64,000 bases of DNA. Origin: CAZZNQ01 sp964655775. Lineage in GTDB: Bacteria; Planctomycetota; Brocadiia; SM23-32. The position numbers and the translations under genes are program-made. Shown here in pieces: positions 31,907-42,200 of the stretch. The stretch lies in NCBI GenBank assembly GCA_964655775.1, contig CAZZNQ010000006.1, positions 1 to 64,000 of the forward strand, given 5' to 3'. The notes beneath the pieces are model-generated. The model ran no database searches. It saw nothing but the letters and a program-made list of their open reading frames with translations, and was not told the origin of the DNA. How positions within the stretch are numbered: the first letter of the stretch is position 1; each line of letters begins with the position of its first letter.

Positions 31907-33673
31907 CTACCGCAGTACGCGTTCCACCTCCGCCTGGAACCGCTCGGCGAACTCCTGCTCATGCTCCGTCATCCTGCGGCGGAGTTCGTCCTCGGGCAGC
32001 TTCGTCCAGCGTTTCCGGCCGTTCAACTCGTTGTGCAGCGACTTGTACGGCCCGAAGAAATGCCGGTCGAAGACACGGTCGGCGGCGGCGCTCAGTTGCC
32101 GCTGCTGGGCGGCCGTCGCTCCCGCGGCGACGTATGGTCGGACGGCGTCCGCCTTGTAGGAATCCCACTGGCGCTGCGAACGGACGAGTGTGTAATACTC
32201 GTTCTCACGCGCGATGCGGTCCGGCAACGAGAGTTCGCGCCACTCCTGCGGGATGAACGGGTCCTCCGCCTTCGCAAGCCATCCGACCAGCTCGCCCTGC
32301 AACTCGGCCCTCACGTCCGCATAAGCCGGATCGTCCACCAGGTTGTTGAGCTGGAACGGATCCTCCTGATCGTCGTAGAGCAGCCATTCGCCTTCAGCGT
32401 ACACCACGTACGTGTACCGTTTCGTGCGGACGCCGCGGAACGGGTAGAAGTAGTTCCAGTCGTCGGGCACGAGTTGGCTGCGGTAGTAGTTGCGCTGGAA
32501 GTTGTTGACCAGGATGAACTGGGAACTCGGGTCCGGACCGTTGCCGCCCAGCACCACCGGCGAGAAGTCCTGCCCGTCGCAGCGGTCGGGCGGCGCGATG
32601 CCGGCAAGGCCGCAGAGCGTCGGATAGAGGTCGATTGTGCCCAACAGGTTATCGGCGATTCGGCCGGCCTCCACGCGTCCCGGCCATCGCACCATGAAGG
32701 GACAGTGGATCGCCTCGGTGTAGGGATTGCCCTTGCTGCCGACGCCGTTCGAGCCGAACGAACTGCCGTGGTCGGAGCTGTAGACCAACACCGTGTCTTC
32801 GTCGATACCCAGCTCCTTCAGTGCGTCCATCAGACGGCCGAGCTGCCGGTCCACCGCGCTGATGTGGGCATGGTAGTGCTGGTAGTAGAGCAGGCTATTC
32901 CCCTGTTTGTACCTCTCCTCCGTCACGTTCGGCCGGAAGTAGAGGTCGTCCTGGGGATAGAGATCAACGAACTCCTCCGGCGCGTCGTCCCATCGCCAGT
33001 GCGGCGGATTCCAGGAGAGCATCACCAGGAACGGCTTGTCTCCGTGGGCATTGGCCCGGATGAAGTCCAGAGCCTGATCGGTCATGCCGATGGCGTTGTA
33101 CCCCTTCACGGGATGGAAGTCCTCGCCGGACGGGATGTCGCGCACCGGCGTCTCCCAGTGGTTGTCGCCGTACTGCCAGTGCTTGAAATAGTCGAATCCC
33201 GCGTTGGCGCAGGTCTGGTTCTTCAGGTGCCACTTCCCCACGTAGCCGGTGACGTAGCCGGCGTCCTTGAAGGTGTGGGCGATGGTGGGCGCGTCGATCC
33301 CGATGATGTCGCCGTTCTCGTAGTAGTCGTTGCTGATGATGCCGGTGCGGTGCGGCCACATGCCGGTGATAAGCATTCCGCGGAACGGGATGCAGATGGC
33401 GGAGGTGCTGAAGCAGTTGTCGAAGCGCGTTCCCTCGCGTGCCATGCGCTCCATGTTGGGAGTCACCATCTGCGGCATCTGCGTGAACGGCAGGCTGCAC
33501 CATCGGTGCTCGTCGGTGAAGGCGAAGATGACGTTGGGGCGCTTCCGGCCGTGGCGGGCCTGCGACGCTTGAACTCCGGCCAGTGGGCCCAGGGTCGCCG
33601 CGGCGGCAGCGGCGGTACCCATCTTGAGAAAACCTCGCCGTCCGATCCGCTTCGCTTTGTTGCCTGCACTCAT
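31907..33673 (-). CDS. Tat-exported sulfatase, formylglycine type
   Basis: 588 residues. The N-terminus carries a twin-arginine signal (GRRGFLKMG, then an Ala-rich stretch ending near residue 40). The formylglycine motif is Cys94-Ile-Pro-Phe-Arg98 (AICIPFRGMLITG), canonical C-x-P-x-R. GKWHLKNQ and YSSDHGSSFGSNG supply further family motifs. It hydrolyses a sulfate ester outside the cytoplasm. The C-terminus is longer than in small sulfatases and rich in charged residues. It ends 7 bases from the convergent KARI-like gene and stands alone. Confidence 0.92.
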   Translation of the reverse strand: MSAGNKAKRIGRRGFLKMGTAAAAAATLGPLAGVQASQARHGRKRPNVIFAFTDEHRWCSLPFTQMPQMVTPNMERMAREGTRFDNCFSTSAICIPFRGMLITGMWPHRTGIISNDYYENGDIIGIDAPTIAHTFKDAGYVTGYVGKWHLKNQTCANAGFDYFKHWQYGDNHWETPVRDIPSGEDFHPVKGYNAIGMTDQALDFIRANAHGDKPFLVMLSWNPPHWRWDDAPEEFVDLYPQDDLYFRPNVTEERYKQGNSLLYYQHYHAHISAVDRQLGRLMDALKELGIDEDTVLVYSSDHGSSFGSNGVGSKGNPYTEAIHCPFMVRWPGRVEAGRIADNLLGTIDLYPTLCGLAGIAPPDRCDGQDFSPVVLGGNGPDPSSQFILVNNFQRNYYRSQLVPDDWNYFYPFRGVRTKRYTYVVYAEGEWLLYDDQEDPFQLNNLVDDPAYADVRAELQGELVGWLAKAEDPFIPQEWRELSLPDRIARENEYYTLVRSQRQWDSYKADAVRPYVAAGATAAQQRQLSAAADRVFDRHFFGPYKSLHNELNGRKRWTKLPEDELRRRMTEHEQEFAERFQAEVERVLR

Positions 33674-33822
33674 TGCCTTTGCACGTCCTTGCGTCTTCAG
33701 TTCTTAGAGGATGCCACCGGCACCCACCGCGGGGGCTACACGCAAGATGATTGTTGCAGACCCCGCACAGGCTGGCAAGCGCAAGGCCCCTGCGGATCGG
33801 ACGGCGCCGGGCGCAAGGCGTA

Positions 33823-36606
33823 TCAGTTTGATGTGGTATCCCGGTCGATCTCCGCCCGGGCCCGCAGGCCGTCGTTCTCGAAGGTCACGCCCAGGTTAGC
33901 GAACAGGACGTCGAGCGCCGCCTTCGGCCAGGACGGCCCGTCCTTCTGCTCGCCCGGATGACCGTAGACCGTCGACTCCACGGTCTGCCATTCCTCGTTC
34001 CAGACGTACTCGCCTCCGCCGGGACAGACCGGCTCCGTCTGCCAGACGCGACGGTGGACGTCGACGGGGTCGCGGTCGGGATACCGGTCGTGCCACTCGT
34101 TGAGGATGGGCAGATTGGCGTAGCATCGACGCTTCATCGCGCGCTGGTAGGAACTCACGCTGAGATCGCGCACGACTTCCACGAAACGCTTGCTGACCTG
34201 AAGGCACATGCTCTCGCCCAGCCAGGCATGCTCCTGTTTGGGAGTCGGCTCGCCGTCTGCAGCCGCCTCCGCCCTCGCGTTGCGGCGGTCAAGGGCCCGC
34301 TTGAGGGCGGGCTCGCTGAACGTCACCAGCAGGTCCTGCGGCGAGGGCGAGTAGTAGAGCGCGACATCGGCAAACGCCGGGGCCGCTTGCGAAACGGCAC
34401 TCCGTGACGGCGTGACCTTGACGTAAGGCTGACCTGCGTACTCGAGCGTCTCCCAGACCGTCATCCCGGGCGCGCTCGACTCGATGTAGCCCCTGAGGGC
34501 CGTCAGGAAAACGGTCAGCCTGACGGCGTTCTTGACCTCCACGCAGAGCACTATCGGCAGACCGCCGAGTATCTCCTCGAGAAAGTCGCCGTCCTCATCC
34601 TCCAGCTTCGCGAGCTCCTGCCAGCGCGGCGACTCGTCCGCATAGACGCTGAGAGTGCCACCCATCCAGGAGAGCGGCTCCTGCCGGAAGCTGGAGACCA
34701 TGCTGCGCGCGAAGCCGCTGAACTCGCGCATCGGCTCGGACTCGATGTCGATGGCCATCGCGTAGTGGATTATGGTCCCTTCGTGGGGGTCGCCGTCGCC
34801 GGGATCAATCTGCGCGCCTCGGGTCAGATTCCTGACCTGGGAATACTCGGTGCCCTCCACCAGCGGGATCACCGTCAGGTCGCCGGTCAACCTTCGGTCA
34901 GACACGCCGAAGCGGATCGCAATCGGGTCAAACACGCGGCGCCATCGCCTCTCGTATCGGTCGCGCCAACGGTTGTAGCCTTGGGCCTCCGCGTCGGTCA
35001 CCTTGCTCGGCGCGATCTCGATGATCGGCGTCATGAACTTGAGCGTGCCGTAAACGGAGGACTGCACGCCCTGCGCACCGATGCTCATCTCGCCGGCGTT
35101 CGGCAGTGGAAACTCGGTGTCGACCGGACCGGGCGTGACAGTGCCCTTTACCAGCGCGTCCACGTGCCGGGCCTGCACGTCGGCCATCACCGCCGCCGCG
35201 CGCGTGCGCCGCGAGGCCGCTATCCGCCACGCGGGCCCGCACCAGCGCCGAATGGTGGGATCCGACACGACCAACAAGGCCGTCTCGTCGGCGTCGCCTT
35301 TGGAGTAGCGATGCCGGAAGAACTTGTATTCATCCAATTCCGCAAGCGACTCCGTTTTGCCGTCGCCTGCATCGGCAATGCGCTCCAGTTGCGCGAGCGA
35401 GTTCGTGACAACAACGGCGTCGCCCACCGTCGCGACGTAAGAGCAGACCGACCGATCCGGCGAGCGATAGCCCGCGTACGGGACGCCGCTCGTTTCGCCT
35501 TTCACCGCCTCCACGCCCTGCGCCCCCTGGGCGTGCGTGGTCACGCGACCGTCGATCATGGGCCGGAGCACGGCGACGTCCTTGGCCTCGAACAGCACGG
35601 CCACGTCGGTGCCGGTTCGCATGTAAGGATCGCCGCCGGTGATGGCAACGCTCTTCACGACGGACGGCCCGATCATGCGGGAGAGCGCATCCGCCTGAAG
35701 GCAGAGCTGTTTCTGGTATCGCTGGTGCACGCGCGCATCTTCGGACCGCATCTCCATCAGCCGGAGGATGGGCGTGCCTTTGTCCCGGGCCTCGTCCATC
35801 ATCCTCAGGAATCTGGAGAAATCCGGGAAGAAGATCGCATGCTGGTCCGACGGAACGAGGTGGGCCAGCGCATCCAGGTCCGGGTCGGTGTCCTTCACCA
35901 GCGGCTCCCAGTCCATGGGATGCGTGGTGATGCCGGTGATGGAGTCGACTGCCACGGTCGGGCTGCCGTCGCCCTCGGCCTCCACGACCCGATCGAGCGC
36001 GAGGTTCTCGCTCACCGCCCGGCCGCCGGTCAGCAGGTTGTAGCTGTCTTCTACGTCGGTGGTGGATTGCCGCCGGGAACGGACCAGAGCGTCGTCGACC
36101 TCCACCGGCACGCCGCTCACCTCCGCGGCCTCGTTCCGGGCGAGATCGGCCTGATACCGGAACCACGCGGCGCCCGGCAGACCGCTTCGCCACAGGTTCC
36201 GGTAGTAGCGCGCCTTCACGTGGAAGAACTCCTCCTTCTGGGCCGGATCCGCCGCGTCGGACGGCACCCGGAACGCCAGTTTGGTGGAGTCCAGGTAGAG
36301 GTGGCCGGTGACCTCGCGCGCCGAGGGCGTCGCGATCGCCAGAGCAGACTGGCCCCCGTCACGATTCCGGCGCCCGGACGCATCCGAAGCCCGCGCGGAC
36401 CTCGCCGCATAGGCTTCGCCCTCACCGTCCAAAACGACCCGCGCGCGGGTGGTCATGCCGCTCCAACCGGTGAACACCCTCTCAGGCAGCTCACCCCCGG
36501 AGACCTCCAGCCCCTCCAGCGGCACCACGTAATACGCCCGGTCGGCGAAAGCTACCCCGCAAGCAACGCACATGACTACGACTGCGGCCACCATTCGCTT
36601 CAGCAT
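33823..36606 (-). CDS. Large secreted protein of unknown function
   Basis: 927 residues with a signal peptide (MLKRMVAAVVVMCVACGVAFA). The mature protein begins DRAYYVVPLEGLEV. Recurrent segments such as LVPSDQHAIFFPDFSRFLRMMDEA and VALYYSPSPQDLLVTFSEPALKRAL recall DUF3352-type secreted proteins and the 576-residue protein at 57124, but the link is weak. No catalytic motif is recognised. The start has an AAGGAGGGG site and a good promoter at 36658-36686. It may be co-regulated with the upstream phosphoesterase gene, 93 bases away on the same strand. Confidence 0.7.
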   Translation of the reverse strand: MLKRMVAAVVVMCVACGVAFADRAYYVVPLEGLEVSGGELPERVFTGWSGMTTRARVVLDGEGEAYAARSARASDASGRRNRDGGQSALAIATPSAREVTGHLYLDSTKLAFRVPSDAADPAQKEEFFHVKARYYRNLWRSGLPGAAWFRYQADLARNEAAEVSGVPVEVDDALVRSRRQSTTDVEDSYNLLTGGRAVSENLALDRVVEAEGDGSPTVAVDSITGITTHPMDWEPLVKDTDPDLDALAHLVPSDQHAIFFPDFSRFLRMMDEARDKGTPILRLMEMRSEDARVHQRYQKQLCLQADALSRMIGPSVVKSVAITGGDPYMRTGTDVAVLFEAKDVAVLRPMIDGRVTTHAQGAQGVEAVKGETSGVPYAGYRSPDRSVCSYVATVGDAVVVTNSLAQLERIADAGDGKTESLAELDEYKFFRHRYSKGDADETALLVVSDPTIRRWCGPAWRIAASRRTRAAAVMADVQARHVDALVKGTVTPGPVDTEFPLPNAGEMSIGAQGVQSSVYGTLKFMTPIIEIAPSKVTDAEAQGYNRWRDRYERRWRRVFDPIAIRFGVSDRRLTGDLTVIPLVEGTEYSQVRNLTRGAQIDPGDGDPHEGTIIHYAMAIDIESEPMREFSGFARSMVSSFRQEPLSWMGGTLSVYADESPRWQELAKLEDEDGDFLEEILGGLPIVLCVEVKNAVRLTVFLTALRGYIESSAPGMTVWETLEYAGQPYVKVTPSRSAVSQAAPAFADVALYYSPSPQDLLVTFSEPALKRALDRRNARAEAAADGEPTPKQEHAWLGESMCLQVSKRFVEVVRDLSVSSYQRAMKRRCYANLPILNEWHDRYPDRDPVDVHRRVWQTEPVCPGGGEYVWNEEWQTVESTVYGHPGEQKDGPSWPKAALDVLFANLGVTFENDGLRARAEIDRDTTSN

Positions 36607-36657
36607 CTCACCCCTCCTTCCGGTTCCCCGTTGACGGCACCAGACTACCACATCGCA

Positions 36658-36686
36658 AGCTTACGGCCCCGGCCGCCGCCCGTCAA
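36658..36686 (-). promoter_or_regulatory. Sigma70-like promoter of the large secreted protein
   Basis: Minus strand TTGACG, 17-base spacer, TAAGCT, about 50 bases before the ATG. Confidence 0.45.
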
Positions 36687-36699
36687 GCCGGTCCACACC

Positions 36700-38733
36700 T
36701 CAGGCAAGGCGCACGGCGCCCCAGTAGAGCGGTATGTGCCAGACGCCCGGCTTGCCCTCTGGGTCCAAGAACTGCTCCAGGACGTGCCCGCCGCCGCTGA
36801 GGACATAGTGGAATCCCAGCACGGCCCCCGGCGTCATCGCCGCTGCGGGCATCGCCGACGCCGGCACCAGAAACTCCACCGCGTATCCCCCGCGCCAGGC
36901 GCGCCAGCGCGCATCGATCATGTCGGGGCGGTGCATGCACGGCCCGTAGGACACGCGCACCCGCGCCCGCCCCTCGTCCTCCGCCGGGCCCGCCGAGTAC
37001 TTGCCCGCGTGGGGGTTGCCGATCGCCGAGAAGCTCCGCGCGTGATCGTCCTCAATGTACAGCTCGATCCCCGCCCCCGCCGTGCCTCCGTCGGGCACCG
37101 CCACGGCCAGGTATATCCCCTTCTCACTCCAGGCCGCGCGCACGTACCGGCTCGGCGCATCCGTCGACGGAAGCTGGAGATAGGGCACGTGCTCCCAATC
37201 ATCCAGCACCCCATCCACCACCATGCCGTTCGGCGCGTGCGGCACCGGCGACGGCGTCGGATCCGGAATCAGCAGCCGCACGGATGCACGCGTCAGCCCG
37301 GCGTCAATGTCCTGGCCCGCGTAGTCCACGCCGTCGTAGCTCACGGATCGGTGCAGGCGCGGCGTCGGCCGCAGAAACCCGGGGCGCACGTCGAGGTCGT
37401 CTGGGGCGATGATCGTCACCTCACGGACCGCATCCCCCACCGTGAACTCGGTCAGCTCGACCTTCCACGGGCTCCCCTCGGCCGAGCTCAGCCGCACCAC
37501 GGCCTCATCCGGCAGCGGGTCCCGCAGCACCACGCCCGCCTGCACCCGCGCACCGGGTTCGGGCACGCCACGCAGGTCCAGCGCCACCCGGGCCGCCTCG
37601 ACGTAGGCCAGTTGCGCGCCCTCCTCGGTCGTCAGGGCGTCCCGCATCACGGACTCCTGGTACGCACCGCCATCCTTCACCAGTTCCAGTTCGTCGATCA
37701 CGTCGCCGTCGGGCGTCTTCACCGCCATCGTCAGCCGGTTACCGTCGATCTCGAACGCGCAGTAGTGCAGACCCACATAGTTCCGCGCCAGCACGGGGCT
37801 GGGCCGCAGCTCGTACTCCGGCCCCCCGCCGCCGCCGCTGACAATGTGGACCACCGGCTTGCCGCCCTCGGGCCCGATCGGCCGGAAGCGCTCGTAGATG
37901 TGGGAATGGCTCGCCAGCACCAGGTCCGCCCCGTGCCGCTCCAGCACTTCCAGCACGTCCCCGCGCCCCCATCGGCTCGCCGCGCCGCCGATGTTGAATA
38001 TCGGCTCGTGGAACACCGCGATGATCCAGTCGGCCCCGCACCGGGCGAGGTCGCCGTCCAGCCAGCGGACCATCTCCGCGTGCGCCGCCCGGTCGCCGTC
38101 GTGGCCCAGCAGCTCCGAATCCAGCACCACCAGGTGCAGCCCGCCCGTATCGGCGCTGTAGTAGCACCTCTCCCCCGGCAGGTCGAACAGCGTCCGCACC
38201 AGCACGCCGTCCACCTCGTGGTTGCCGCGCACGGGCCAGAACGTCGTGCGCCGCCACACCTCGCGGCCGGGGTCGAAGAACTCCTTCTTCCACTGCGGCC
38301 ACGCCGTCGCGTTCGCCGTCAGATCTCCCGTATTCACGATGAAGGTGAACGGCAGCTCGCGCCCCACGGCCTCCAGCACGCGCCTGTGGCGCTCCGGGCC
38401 GGACCGGTTGTCGCCGTAGATCACGAACCGGAACGCGTCGCCCGTATCGCGCGGTATGGCGGTTCGGAACTCGCCCTCCACCGCCCGCGCCCCGCGCCGC
38501 AGAACGTAACCATACCTGCGCCCCGGCTCCAGGCCGCGAACTTCGGCCACGTGCACCCGCTCCGGTCCCTGCACGATATCGCTGCCCTTGAGCGCGATGG
38601 CGGCCTCGGGAGCATCCGGCAGTTCCAGTCGCCACTCGCCGTTCGCCTCGGGATGCGGCACCCAGCAGACCTTCGCCGTCGACTCCGTCGTCCCGGTCGT
38701 GTACGGTCCCATCAGCAGGTCGTCGGCGCTCAT
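36700..38733 (-). CDS. Purple acid phosphatase-like metallophosphoesterase with C-terminal CBM9-like domain
   Basis: 677 residues. An N-terminal fibronectin-like domain (about 10-95, typical of purple acid phosphatases) leads into the metallophosphoesterase core: Asp108 (YGDNRSG), Asp137 (NTGDLT), Asn171-His172 (RGNHE), His242 (FHEP), His276 and His278 (ASHSHIYERF). The last 180 residues (from VVDGVLDDWEHVPYLQL) look like a CBM9-type beta-sandwich that binds carbohydrate. It releases phosphate from an ester. No signal peptide is seen at the chosen ATG, which is odd for this domain set; a start further upstream is not available in frame. Confidence 0.85.
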   Translation of the reverse strand: MSADDLLMGPYTTGTTESTAKVCWVPHPEANGEWRLELPDAPEAAIALKGSDIVQGPERVHVAEVRGLEPGRRYGYVLRRGARAVEGEFRTAIPRDTGDAFRFVIYGDNRSGPERHRRVLEAVGRELPFTFIVNTGDLTANATAWPQWKKEFFDPGREVWRRTTFWPVRGNHEVDGVLVRTLFDLPGERCYYSADTGGLHLVVLDSELLGHDGDRAAHAEMVRWLDGDLARCGADWIIAVFHEPIFNIGGAASRWGRGDVLEVLERHGADLVLASHSHIYERFRPIGPEGGKPVVHIVSGGGGGPEYELRPSPVLARNYVGLHYCAFEIDGNRLTMAVKTPDGDVIDELELVKDGGAYQESVMRDALTTEEGAQLAYVEAARVALDLRGVPEPGARVQAGVVLRDPLPDEAVVRLSSAEGSPWKVELTEFTVGDAVREVTIIAPDDLDVRPGFLRPTPRLHRSVSYDGVDYAGQDIDAGLTRASVRLLIPDPTPSPVPHAPNGMVVDGVLDDWEHVPYLQLPSTDAPSRYVRAAWSEKGIYLAVAVPDGGTAGAGIELYIEDDHARSFSAIGNPHAGKYSAGPAEDEGRARVRVSYGPCMHRPDMIDARWRAWRGGYAVEFLVPASAMPAAAMTPGAVLGFHYVLSGGGHVLEQFLDPEGKPGVWHIPLYWGAVRLA

Positions 38734-39285
38734 CTGTGCTCCGCTGGCGTCGTGGACAGAGATTGCATCATCATGCTATACAACCATTTATGACGATTTG
38801 GGTTCGTTTCGCAATCGGACTGTTCTCCACAGCTATCTTCTGCTTCTGTCGGCAGACGCCGCCGTCGGACTGGCGCCCGGCCCAAGGCAGCGCGCCCGCC
38901 GTTGCCATGATACGCGTCTTTCCGGGGTCGTCAACAGGCGGACCGGACACGAACGCCCATGAGCGCCCATAACGGACACCGGCATTCCGCGCGGCGTATC
39001 TGCGGGGCCATGTGCGGGCGATCAACCCGCGCGGTATGCAGCCTGCCACAAGCGTATCTACCCCCGTGTACCGTCCTGAGGTTACCTGCATTCTGTGCCG
39101 CTCGCGGCTTTTCAGGCTTGATTTCCAGGACCCCGGTGCGACAATGTAATCGGGTGTTGTGCCCCTTGGCGGGTCGATCCGGGCTGCAGTCTATCCGATC
39201 GAAGAGCCACTTCGGCTCTCGTCGGCCTGGGTCTCCATGCGAGAGAGCGGAAGACTTACTGGGGTGACTCTGGCAGGAGAGGGAC
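38734..39285. other. Non-coding region with decayed repeat
   Basis: 552 bases between divergent genes without a credible open frame. Around 38935-38990, a stretch with gcccatgagcgcccataacg and cggacac elements resembles the 64-bp repeat of the left end, but loosely. A weak promoter-like pair (TTGATT, 16 bases, GACAAT at 39118-39145) lies 140 bases before the ankyrin/LRR gene. Confidence 0.45.
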
Positions 39286-42200
39286 ATGAGCCGAACCGTC
39301 GTTGCCGTGCTTGCGGTCCTCCAGGCTACGCTATGGAGCGGAAACGCACTCGCCACGCGCCGCTACTACAGCGACCTTGTGGCCCAGTCGCCGAACGAAC
39401 GCTATCGTCTTGAGGCCAGGTCGCCCGACAACCGGAAAAAGGAGTACCCGACTCCGTTCCAGCACGACTTCGCCTACACCTGCATCGACATGGGAAACCG
39501 GCAGGTCCTTTGGAGAAGGCAACAGGCGGAGGGCTCCCCGGTCGAGGTGTTCATCGACGACGACTGCTGGGTGGTGATCAGAACGTCCGGCGATCGCCTC
39601 GTGATAGTCGACCCGGAAGGCGGCGACCGTGGAACTGTCAACCTGCTCGAGGAGATGTCGGAGGACGGAGTTGCGCGGTACGTCCACCGTACGACCGCCG
39701 GCCCTTGGTGGGATCCGTCGTCAATCTGGTACTTCGCGGATTCCGGCGAGGCCAGGCTGTTCGCCGTGCGCCCCTGGTGGGGCGACAGGATCGTGGCGGA
39801 CCTGGAGCAGGGCGTCCCCGTCGACCAGAGAGGAGCAACGTCTAGACACCTGGACCAGACCGAAAGGAGTTTCATCGTTGATGAACTCAAAGCCGGTTTG
39901 CAGCACAGGAACATCTGGGACAAGACGACCGACTCCGGCTACCTCGAAGAAGGGGGCGTTGCGTTGCACCGGGTATGGACGGCGGCCTACCTGGCCGGCC
40001 GCACGGGCGCCGACGATGCGGTCGCACTGCTACGCCAACTCGATGATGCCGCGCCTTGTGGGCGCTGGATGCACTTGCCGGGTGATGCTCCGCCCGCGGG
40101 TTCGGGACTGCCGATGCTTCACTACCGCAACTTCACAGTGCGACAGGCGGCCAAGTTGTCCCTGCTCCGGCTGGGCGAGATCCCACAACAGGTGGCGGGA
40201 ACCCGGTTCTACGTCGGTACGGGCGATGGGAAAGCAAAACCGTATGAGCCGGCTGCTCCGGCACGGCCCCGGACCGAAGCCGCCCGGAGCATCCAGGATG
40301 GCATGACACCGATCGAGGTCCTCGCAGCACTCGGTGTGCCGGACTGCTGCAACTGGGAGGTCTGGTTTTACGAGTTGGATGCCGACCCGCCCTTCACCCT
40401 CGTTGTCCACTGGGGAGAGAACTGGGCCGCCGAGGTCGAGCGTCAGACACCGCCAATATGGAAAGGCACCCAGCTCGACGAAAATGTCCTCTGGGATCAA
40501 GGTACAGAGCTGAAGTTCCGGAATAACAGCGGGACCTGCTGGGCAAGGCAGTGGGCCGAGGCGGAGCCAGGTTGGGTCAGCGTGGACGATCTCTTACTCC
40601 AAATGCCGTGCCGGGACACGCTAACCCCTCTGCAGTACGCGGCGGCCGTGGGCGATGGGGCAACGGCTAAACGTCTTCTCCGTGAAGGGGCGGAGCCGAA
40701 CAAAGCCGATGCCGGGGGTTGGACGCCAATGCACTGGGCGGCGGCCCGCGGGCACGAGGAGGTCGTTCGGCTGCTGCTCGACCATGGTGGCCGCCCGGAC
40801 ATTAGAGACAGCGTAGCGGGTAGCCCGCTGAACTGGGCCGCCCTGACAAGCCATGACGACATTGCGGACACGCTCATCGCTGCACGAAAGAAGGTGGAGG
40901 CAACTCACCAGCCACGCAGTGAGAGTCCCGATTCACGCCGGGACGAGCAGGACAAGACAACTCGGAGTCCATGGCTACGCTCCGTGCGGATCAGGGGTCT
41001 GTGGGGCTGCGAGCCGGAGATTACAGCCGCCCCGGGCGAATGGGTGCAAATCCGACAGAACCTGTGGTGGTGTCTTACTGAAGGCAGCGACATGACCTTC
41101 AGTGAAGACGGCCCGCTGGTATCGCTGAGCATCGACGGAGGCCCGGCATCCGTGATGGGCTGCCGCGTCCGCGGTCACGAGGATATCCAGGTGCTGCGCA
41201 GCATCCTGCCCGAACGCAATGACGGTTTGACCGTCTGGGTAGAGAACCCGCTGGTGGAAGAGGTGGTCGGCCTTCCCGGCGCCGGGCGGATCACCTCCGT
41301 TGTCGTTGATGCACCTGTCACACCCGATGAAATCGGACGATTGAGCGTCCTGCCCGGCCTGGAGTCGGCGGCCGTGAGTTGTCACTATCTCACCGATCTG
41401 ACGTCCCTTGCGGGGCTGACAGGGCTTCGGTCACTCAGGCTTACGGAGGGGGCCCGCATCAGAGATGTCTCGCCGCTGTCTTCCCTCGGCGCTCTCGCGT
41501 GCTTGGAAATGGAGGGCTTCAAAGCTCTTGAGGACCTAGCCCCGATCGGGACGCTGACCCGTCTGCGCTCCCTCTCTATCGGGCGAATTGCAGAGGACGC
41601 GGATATGGCCCCCCTGGCATCGCTATCGGGTCTGAAAGCACTGGGCCTCGTCGGTTGCTCGGCCGAAAGCAACCTTCCCGCACTCGCCGGCCTGAAGCGG
41701 CTGCAGCGCTTCGAGGTCAACAGCTACGGCGGCGCGAACGTCTCGCCGCTGGCGCAGTTGCCGAATCTGACGGGCCTCGGCCTCTACCGCTGCGAGGACC
41801 GCATCGATCTCTCCCCGCTGAAAGCTCTGCCGGGGCTCCGCGATCTGTCGCTGACGATGCAGGCGGACCGACTCGACATCCAGGACACGCTGTCCTGGTT
41901 CCCTGGATTGGTCGGTCTTAGCCTGTCTATCATCAATGGCTCCACGGACCTAAGCGCCGTCCGAGGGCGGTCGGATCTCAAGACACTGGAAGTGGACGAT
42001 CTGGGACGCCTGCGGGACCTGTCCGATCTCTCAGTTCTGGAAGGTCTCAGGAATCTGAGTCTTCGTGGCAGTGGCAAAGTCCAGGACATTTCGGCGCTGT
42101 CCGGACTCGCGAAGCTGCGAATCCTGGCGCTGAGCTGGCTGACCGAGCTCCCGTTGGACTTCTCCGCCATGTCGACCTTGGCGGAGCTGGAGCGTTTGGA

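Noticed and set aside
31961..33961. 666-codon plus-strand frame opposite the Tat sulfatase
   Set aside because: It is antisense to a gene with canonical sulfatase motifs and has no domain.
34765..38793. Open frame of 1342 codons on the plus strand
   Set aside because: It is antisense to two well-supported minus-strand genes (33823-36606 and 36700-38733), and its product is rich in His, Arg and Pro with no domain.
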